Shown here piece by piece: positions 28,503 through 34,889 of a DNA stretch of 34,889 nt (position 1 is the stretch's first letter; each line of letters starts with the position of its first letter). The notes under the pieces are model-generated. The model had not been told where the DNA came from. It ran no database searches and saw only the letters and a program-made list of their open reading frames with translations. Both the position numbers and the translations under genes were made by a program. The DNA is from Blepharisma japonicum (Eukaryota; Ciliophora; Heterotrichea; Heterotrichida; Blepharismidae), in NCBI GenBank assembly GCA_949751835.1, contig CATKHK010000170.1, positions 1 to 34,889 on the forward strand, written 5' to 3'.

Positions 28503-29620
28503 TCGGATTTATCTTGAGGGATTTCTTCTAGCTCAGGGATTTTTTCTTCTTCTGAACTTTCTTCTTCAGGCTGCAAATCAGTCATCGCACTTTGAAATAG
28601 CGTTCTTTTCAATATTTTCGTAATCGGGATGGGCTTTATATTCTTCTTTTTTGGTATCTCCAGGCTTTTTCACTGTGAAGTTAAGCTTTTCGCAGGAGTC
28701 GAGACCATAATATGGGCCAGATTTAATGCTAATTTTTCATGACTGCTCGCCTGGGCTAATATTAAAGCCTTGCTGTCCTTGAAATCTTTGTTTTCAATAG
28801 CTCTTTCATTTGTGAAAAACGATTTTAGAGGACTTTATTAAATTTGGCTCTGCACTAAGAAGCCTTCACTTTTCATTTTTTGATAGGGGAATTCTTAGGG
28901 CGTGATATGCCTTAAAAATTAGCTTTCTTAAAGCTGCTCTTGTGATTGCAACTTTTACAGTAATAGCATCTCCATCTGAAATTTCTTTTTCTTCACCAAC
29001 AAATACTGGATATTCTACTTTAAGCTTTGGACTTCTTTTATGTCAGAAATTGATGTTCTGATAGTGATTTTTCGGATTTCGATAAATATTGATGTCAATT
29101 TCAGAAATTTTCCATTTATTTTGTTTTTACTTAAATAATTTAAATTACTATTATTTATATGTGGGAGCATTAATGATTTACTTTCACGAAGCCAGAGCAC
29201 TTGTAGTGATTAATTCAGCAGCTTCTATTGGTAAAGTAATGTGTGAATACTCATATTTTTTGTTCTTAGACCTGAATTAATAATATAGGCCATTTACCTT
29301 CCTGCTATTAATAAATATGACTCATCAGGATTTTCATATTTTCATAATTTGCTTTAGCCAATCATTTGTCAAGGTTCCATAAGATTTTGTGATAGTTATA
29401 TATTTTCCTGATACTCAATTGCTTTCTAGGTCTTTATCAGGGGTGATATTTTTACTGAGTTTTCTGAAAACTGAACGAATATGTTTATCTTAAGCGCCCA
29501 CTTATATTTCTAAAATTTCATAAGGATCAATTGCTTTTATGCCTTTTGGGGAATTGCTAATATTGACTGCTGTCACATAATAGCATACCAGAATAAGATT
29601 ATCGATAACAAATGGCAAAG
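28503..29620 (-). pseudogene. SEC63 relic (J-domain and Sec63 domain pieces)
   Basis: Two pieces of the ER translocation factor SEC63 occur in order. First, 29540-29290: KAIDPYEILEI, two TAA codons, FRKLSKNITPDKD (the J-domain HPD is TPD), ITKSYGTLTND and, one frame over, YENPDESY. Second, about 29030-28585: PKLKVEYPVFVGEEKEISDG, AITVKVAITRAALRKLIF, KNEKWRLLSAEPNLIKSSK, FNISPGEQSWKISIKSGPYY and GLDSCEKLNFTV, all open with several TGA at Trp positions, then a frame change into an acidic tail (PEEESSEEEKIPELEE). The middle of the gene is largely missing. The acidic tail runs straight into the M18 fragment. Confidence 0.75.
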
Positions 29621-29639
29621 CCGAGCCATTCCGAACTTC

Positions 29640-31483
29640 AACGTTTTCTTAGGTGTTTTAAATACTATTCTTTTCTACAAACAAATAGCACAAGGACAAT
29701 CGTGCTTGATCGTCCCTTTTTTAGTGACAATGGTGATTCTTTGGCTTCAAGGTCCAAAATTTGGTACTTAATAAATAATATGTTGAAATTATCACGATTA
29801 TAAGGACGCTCCTGCAAAATAATAAAATACTGAGTCATTTAAGCTAATGAAAATTTCAATTTATTAATTTCATTTCAAAAGAGTATCATTTTTACTAGAC
29901 AAATCCTTTATTTTTATATCATCTTTCTCAATACCATTATCCTTTCTTATGATTCATTTTAAGATTTATGAACAGCCTAGGTTAAATTATCTATACTGCC
30001 ATTTATAGTGTGACCATATTCAATCTCTTCAAAATTCAAAATTTTTCTTTTATAATTTCTATTTTATTTTTAATGTTTTTGATTTTCCATTCTGCTAACA
30101 ATTCATTGCTTAAAGCTTCGGCGATCTCTTTTAAAAAAGTTTTCTTCTGAACTGAGATTGCAATGATTCATATTTTTAGTCAAATCCTCTGAATTAGTAA
30201 TGTGTGCTTTGTATTATTTTGAATGCTTTAAATTGTATTGGAAGGTTTTGACTTTCAGATGATTCTTTTGCTAGTTTATTGTTTAATCACTAAATTCTTT
30301 TCTTAATCTCTCATTTTCTATTGCTTTTGCTTCAAGTTCACTAGTTCGATCTTTAATTTTTTATAGATTGATTTTCAGTTAAGAGACTAATCTTTTCTCT
30401 TTAGCCTGCTCAACATCAGTTTTTAATTCTTTTAAATTATCCTTCAGATTTAAATTTTCTTGAGCTATTTGGTTATTTTCTTTTTCAAGTACTTTAATTT
30501 TTTGATTTAAAGGATAAAACTCAGTCTTAGCATGCAGTTTTGTATTGTGGAATATATTTGTCTGCTCTCTAAGTTGCATTTTATTATTTTTAGAAGAGGA
30601 TGAAATGAAAATTAAGAAACAGTTGAAAAATCGATTTTAACACCATTCATCACCTAATAAGATGAAAAATCTGAAAGAACCTCTATCTGATAAGCGTAGA
30701 AATCCTGCTCTATAATCCTCAAACTCTTTTTATATTATCCAGACTTAATAGATAGAGTTTGCAATGAGGGCAATTTCCAATTTAAACAGCCCCAATTGTA
30801 ATCCTATTCACCTAAATTTTCTTGAAGCACCTTGCCAAAATTGTTACCATCATGTTGGGAAATCAAGATTATAGAGATCTGATGTACAGGGTAAGAGTAA
30901 TAATCTTAGAGAATTAATTTCCAGGTGACGGAAAGACTGGTGCCTCTAGGCATCTGACGGACCCATATAAACTTACTGTCTTCAAAGGAAAGTTATAAAG
31001 GCCTAAACTTCTATTATTGGGATTAACTCAGAGTGGTCATTTATTTGCTGAATGAAATTTACAATCATCTAAAGTGGTCTAAATAGGTGACTGCGACCAA
31101 GCCGATACTTTCTAGCGGACGCTAAACGAGTATGATATATGATAAAGTGTAAATATGAGGATGGCAGCATATAAATTTTATGAGCAGATATATGACTATG
31201 TCTAGTTAAGAAAAGATAAATTTGATGCAGATTTTTTACTATGAAAATCTATAAAGCAAATCATCAGGTAGCCAATATAAGAATTTTGATAGCCCAAAAT
31301 TTTCCAAAGGGATGCTTTCTAATATTAATCCTTGGAGTACTCATTTTATGCTAATGCAAGTTCAAGTCCTAATCAGTTATTCATAAATTCTTTATCGTCA
31401 GAATACAAATTATTTATTATATATTTCTGTGTTTAGGATTGTCTAATTTTCATATAAACTAGCTATTTTAATAATAATTGTAG
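29640..31483. other. Spacer with a coiled-coil relic
   Basis: The minus-strand stretch 30579-30379 reads LNQKIKVLEKENNQIAQENL and NLKDNLKELKTDVEQAKEKR, clearly a coiled coil, but it ends in TAA, and similar Lys/Glu-rich pieces down to about 29900 are split by many stops. It may come from a USP N-terminal coil or another coil protein; I cannot decide. From 30600 to 31483 I see no gene. Confidence 0.45.
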
Positions 31484-32054
31484 ATGAATCAAAAGAAGTG
31501 CTTTGAGCCAGACTGCAAAAATGAAGTTGAGTATGCATACGAATGTACCTCTCCTGAATCTTTCTTCTGTGAGCTGCATATTAGAAGGCATATTAATATG
31601 AACATTGCTGGTAGGGATCATTCATTTGACTCTATTTTTGAAGAGCCTAATGAAGAGACAAAACAAGCTGTTCTTAGATTTCTTATGAAAGAGGATTCAA
31701 AGTATAGGAAGCTTAAGAAGTTAATTATAGATTCCTTTAATCAGCGTCGAGATAATTTAGAACAAGATTTAAGACAATATTAGAAATTTAGATACTTTTT
31801 CAGCTAATGTAGGAAATTTGGTTTTAGAAATTTGTAAAGCTGAAAAATCTTTAAAGTCAAACCGAGACTCAATTTCAGAGTTATTGACTTTACAGCCTGA
31901 AGAAGCTTTAAAAAAAGTAAAATCGATAATCTCAGCCGAAAAGCATTGGTATAATGGTGCAAAGTTGTTTCATATATACAGTAAAGATTTAAGTATAGAA
32001 TCTATGGACTGTAAAAACTGTAAAATAAATATAAAAACTTATAGTGAACATTAA
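31484..32054 (+). pseudogene. N-terminal half of the B-box/kelch family, frameshifted
   Basis: The ATG 31484 ORF starts MNQKKCFEPDCKNEVEYAYE with the same Cys/His spacing as the gene at 32321 (C-x4-C, then CELHIRRH). After residue 99 the frame meets TAG; one base over, at about 31777, it continues NIRNLDTFSANVGNLVLEIC and SISELLTLQPEEALKKVKSI, which match the neighbour (GLLSLQPDEAIEKLKKII). It ends at 32054 before any heptad repeat or kelch region. It is thus the counterpart of the half found at 23374-24460. Confidence 0.75.
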
Positions 32055-32320
32055 TTTCTTGCAAACACTATAAATTAAATTTAAAAATTAAGCAACACTA
32101 AAGACATAAAATTAATAAAAATCACATAAAAGTTAAAAAATAATATTCTCATTTTAATAAACAAAACATATAAAAAAATACAAGAAATGAGCTTTTAATT
32201 ACTAAAAATCAAGTCATAAATGCTTATGAATTTTAAAAACTGAATTAATTTAACTTCTTTAGTATATTAAAAGCACATAACTAAAATTTAACTATAATAA
32301 GACAGCATTATAATAATTAT

Positions 32321-34594
32321 ATGGAGCTTATGCAATGTTTCGAGCAAGGGTGCAAGCATGAGGTTATATATGCATGCCCATGCGATTCTCCTAAAATTTT
32401 ATCCTGTGAAAAACATTTTGGGAAGCATGCGACCCAGCCTGATAAGGCTCATGCCATTGAGAAAATTTTTGTAGAGCCATGCAAAGGGACAAAAGAAGCG
32501 ATTCTTGGATTTTTTACAAGAGAGCAGTCAAAAAATAGCAGACTGAAGGAAAAGATACTAGCATCCTTTAGTCAACGCTTGATTGAATCAGAGAGCGACA
32601 TTGAAGGACTTTTAAAAGATTTGGATTCAGACTCAGCTGAGCTAAGCAATTATTTTACAAAGATTTCTCAAATTCAAAAATTATCAAAATCAGAACAGGA
32701 TCCTATTATAGGGTTACTGAGTTTACAGCCTGATGAAGCTATTGAGAAATTAAAAAAAATTATACCAGCAAATCGAGAATTGCACAACAGTGCAAGATTA
32801 TTTTGCGGGCTCAACGAAAAAGTTGAAAAAATGATTGAGCATTTTATCGAAGACAAATTTGAAATTTATTTAAATACAAGACTCTCTAGTATAGAAAATA
32901 CTTTTGAAGAGCACAATAAATCTATCATTTCGAGCAATAACAAATTTGAAGATATAAGGAAAAGAACTATTAACATAGAAAATACCCTTGAAGAGCATAA
33001 TAAAGCTACAAATTCAAGCAATAACAAATTTGATATTTTAAATACAAGATTCTCTAATATAGAAAATACTCTTGAAGAGCACAATAGAGCTACAAATTCA
33101 AGCAATAGCAAATTTGAAGATTTAAGCAAAAAATTTTCTAGCATAAAAAATACTCTTAAAGGGCACGATAAAGCTATCAATTCAAGCAATGACAAATTTG
33201 AAGATATAAATAAAAGATTGTCTAACATAGAAAATACTATTGAAGAGCAGGATAAATATATTAATTCATACAATGATAAATTTGGAGATTTAAGTAAAAG
33301 ATTTTCTAGCATAGAAAATACTCTTGAAGAGTACAATAAAGCTACAAGTTCAAGCAATGACAAATTTGAAGGTTTAAGTAAAAGATTTTCTAGCATAGAA
33401 AATCCTCTTGAAGGGCACAATAAAGCTATCAATTCAAAATATGATAAGCATAAAAATATTATTAAATCAAAGGGTAATCAATTAGCAAACATTGAGGATT
33501 CGATTGCTTTAAAAGCAAATGGGTACAGTGAGAGTTTAAAAGAGCCTCAAAATTTAATAATAAGATTCAAAACAGAGAATGAGAGTAAGGTAGGGCTGTT
33601 TAATTCTAAAACAAACTCCTATACTAGTAATCTCAACAGTAAACTTGAAGAAATAGTAACCCCATTAATAAATCCTATGAATATTGATACCTTAAGACAT
33701 AAAACAGCTAAGTTTCTGAGTAGATCAAGCAATCGAGAATTAGAGATGGATTTCAGAGCAACTTGCTCAGCGTACCAGAACAATTCTAGCATTTATGATC
33801 CACTGCTAGCGCAAGCTTACCAAGATTATCTTAATGCTTATCAACAAAACACATCTCTTTATAATCTTAATTTGAATAGCGAATTAACTATTTATAACAC
33901 TGAAACTGAAACCAAAGAAGTCAAAATCTTGCAGACTCCAGAACCACTAGACAATCACACTTGCATAACTCAACTTCCAAATGGCAAACTATTCTGTTTT
34001 GGTGATTGTCCAGTTTCTGGAATTACATTGCTATTTGATGTGAATGGTAGAGTCGAAGTGCTGCCATCTGGAACTCCTTGCTATTGATCATCATGTATCT
34101 ATTTCAACAACAGCGTCTATTGCTTTGGAGGATATAATAATACGAGATTAACTCTATCTAGTAGATTTGATTTGGATCAAAATCGATGAATTCAATTAAC
34201 TCCATTGCCAAAAGCTGATGCACTTTGCAATAGTATAATATTTAATGGGAATATTCTGATTTCTGGAGAGAATAATAGAAATCTTTTGCGATATTCAATT
34301 GATAGCAACTCTTTCACAACAATTCCTTATGAGTTTGCATATGATAAAAGAAAGATCCTGATAAATGCAGAGAGATTGTATTTGATTGAATGCTGAAATG
34401 GATCAATCTATGAAAGCAAAATTGGAAGTGACACGAACTGGAAAAGAATAATAGCAGACTCAAAAATCAAATATAATGATTGACAAGTGTATTGTTCATA
34501 TAACAAAGGAGGAATATACATTGGGGTATGCTACTCATCAATGAGTTACTTCAAGTTTGATTTGAATGAAAAGAGATTGATTAAATTAGACTAG
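32321..34594 (+). CDS. B-box-like / heptad-repeat / kelch-type protein
   Basis: Intron-free, 757 residues with TGA=Trp at four codons (34085-34087, 34178-34180, 34394-34396, 34481-34483) and a TAG stop. The N-terminus (residues 6-44) has C-x4-C-x7-C-x9-C-x2-H-x3-H-x7-H, a B-box-like zinc cluster. Helical sequence follows, then seven 28-residue repeats (188-383), and from about 480 a C-terminal domain with kelch-like blades (LPNGKLFCFG, VYCFGG, RFDLDQNRWIQLTPLPKAD). The order zinc cluster, coiled coil, propeller is TRIM-like, but no RING is present. Function unknown; scaffold or substrate adaptor are possible. Two broken relatives lie at 31484-32054 and 23374-24460. Confidence 0.85.
32882..33469 (+). 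repeat. Seven 84-bp tandem repeats encoding 28-residue heptad units
   Basis: Consensus FSSIENTLEEHNKATNSS followed by NNKFEDLSKR. 28 residues equals four heptads, with hydrophobic residues spaced for a coiled coil. Units begin at residues 188, 216, 244, 272, 300, 328 and 356; the last is degraded. Confidence 0.85.
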
Positions 34595-34889
34595 CCATAA
34601 AATATTTAGTTAAAAGTAGTTTTTAATGCTTTTGAAATATAAATATTGAGGATTATAATTGCTTCTACATTATTTTTCCAATTCATTACACCCATCTTTT
34701 TAATTAAGGACAGGGAATAAATTGGAATTGCTTTCTGATAATGATTTATATCACTTATTTTAGTCCATAAATCTGCATTTTGTTCTTATAGCTGGCTATT
34801 GTGCTCTTCAAGGTTATGAATTTTCTCTTACAATAAATTTTATTACTAAAGTTGCTTTATTTATTTTCACTTGTCTTGCTTGGCATTCA
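34595..34889 (-). other. 3' flank with possible coiled-coil remnant
   Basis: On the minus strand 34825-34620 reads NLEEHNSQL, TAA, EQNADLWTKISDINHYQKAI and onward to TAA near 34615. It could be the end of a convergent gene whose body lies outside the window, or a relic; the internal TAA argues for a relic. Confidence 0.3.

Noticed and set aside
29612-29803. 63-codon plus-strand ORF
   Set aside because: No motif, and it lies opposite the 5' side of the SEC63 relic; nothing supports translation.
31340-31400. tRNA-like T-loop string (gttcaagtcc)
   Set aside because: No matching acceptor, D-arm or anticodon stem could be laid around it.
1-34889. CRISPR array or prokaryotic operon
   Set aside because: No spaced direct repeats; introns, code and gene families are eukaryotic.

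Overview
The window looks like genomic DNA of a heterotrich ciliate, most likely a Blepharisma-type species. Three sequence features point there. (1) UGA must be read as tryptophan. The E1 gene, all four USP genes, two of the three intact E2 genes and the kelch gene only become complete when in-frame TGA is Trp; TGA falls on conserved Trp positions, and one tandem paralogue has TGG where the other has TGA. TAA and TAG act as stops. (2) Every USP locus that can be followed is split by a 15-nt GT...AG intron. (3) The DNA is AT-rich with short intergenic gaps around the intact genes. Species is inference; code and introns are read directly from the sequence.

Left part (1-21.6 kb) is a ubiquitin-pathway cluster. 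Two tandem minus-strand USP-type deubiquitinases (1-1950, running off the left edge, and 3307-5310) are recent duplicates; the first has lost its catalytic Cys (Phe instead). After a USP relic and a Ser-rich pentad-repeat gene comes an alternation of E2 and USP units: USP relic (7.5-8.4 kb), E2 (8553-8987), USP (9040-10998), E2 (11197-11637), USP relic (12.3-13.3 kb), E2 tail relic (13.6 kb), USP (15315-17234), E2 on the minus strand (17273-17710), a full-length UBA1-type E1 (18051-21098) and a broken E2 (21.25-21.6 kb). Thus E1, three intact E2s and four open USPs share about 20 kb with at least five decayed copies.

Right part (21.6-34.9 kb) is mostly a graveyard of gene pieces from unrelated families: WD40 repeats, the C-terminal half of a kelch-type protein, a broken non-LTR retrotransposon tail with a long pentad repeat, an unrecognised decayed gene, and a patchwork of M20 peptidase, M18 aminopeptidase and SEC63 pieces. 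The right end holds a broken N-terminal half of the kelch family followed by an intact member (32321-34594) with B-box-like, heptad-repeat and kelch parts, a TRIM-like layout without a RING.

Together, activation (E1), conjugation (E2) and removal (USP) of ubiquitin are encoded side by side, with fast gene birth and death. Whether they work as one lineage-specific circuit is inference. No rRNA, tRNA, CRISPR array or telomere was recognised.
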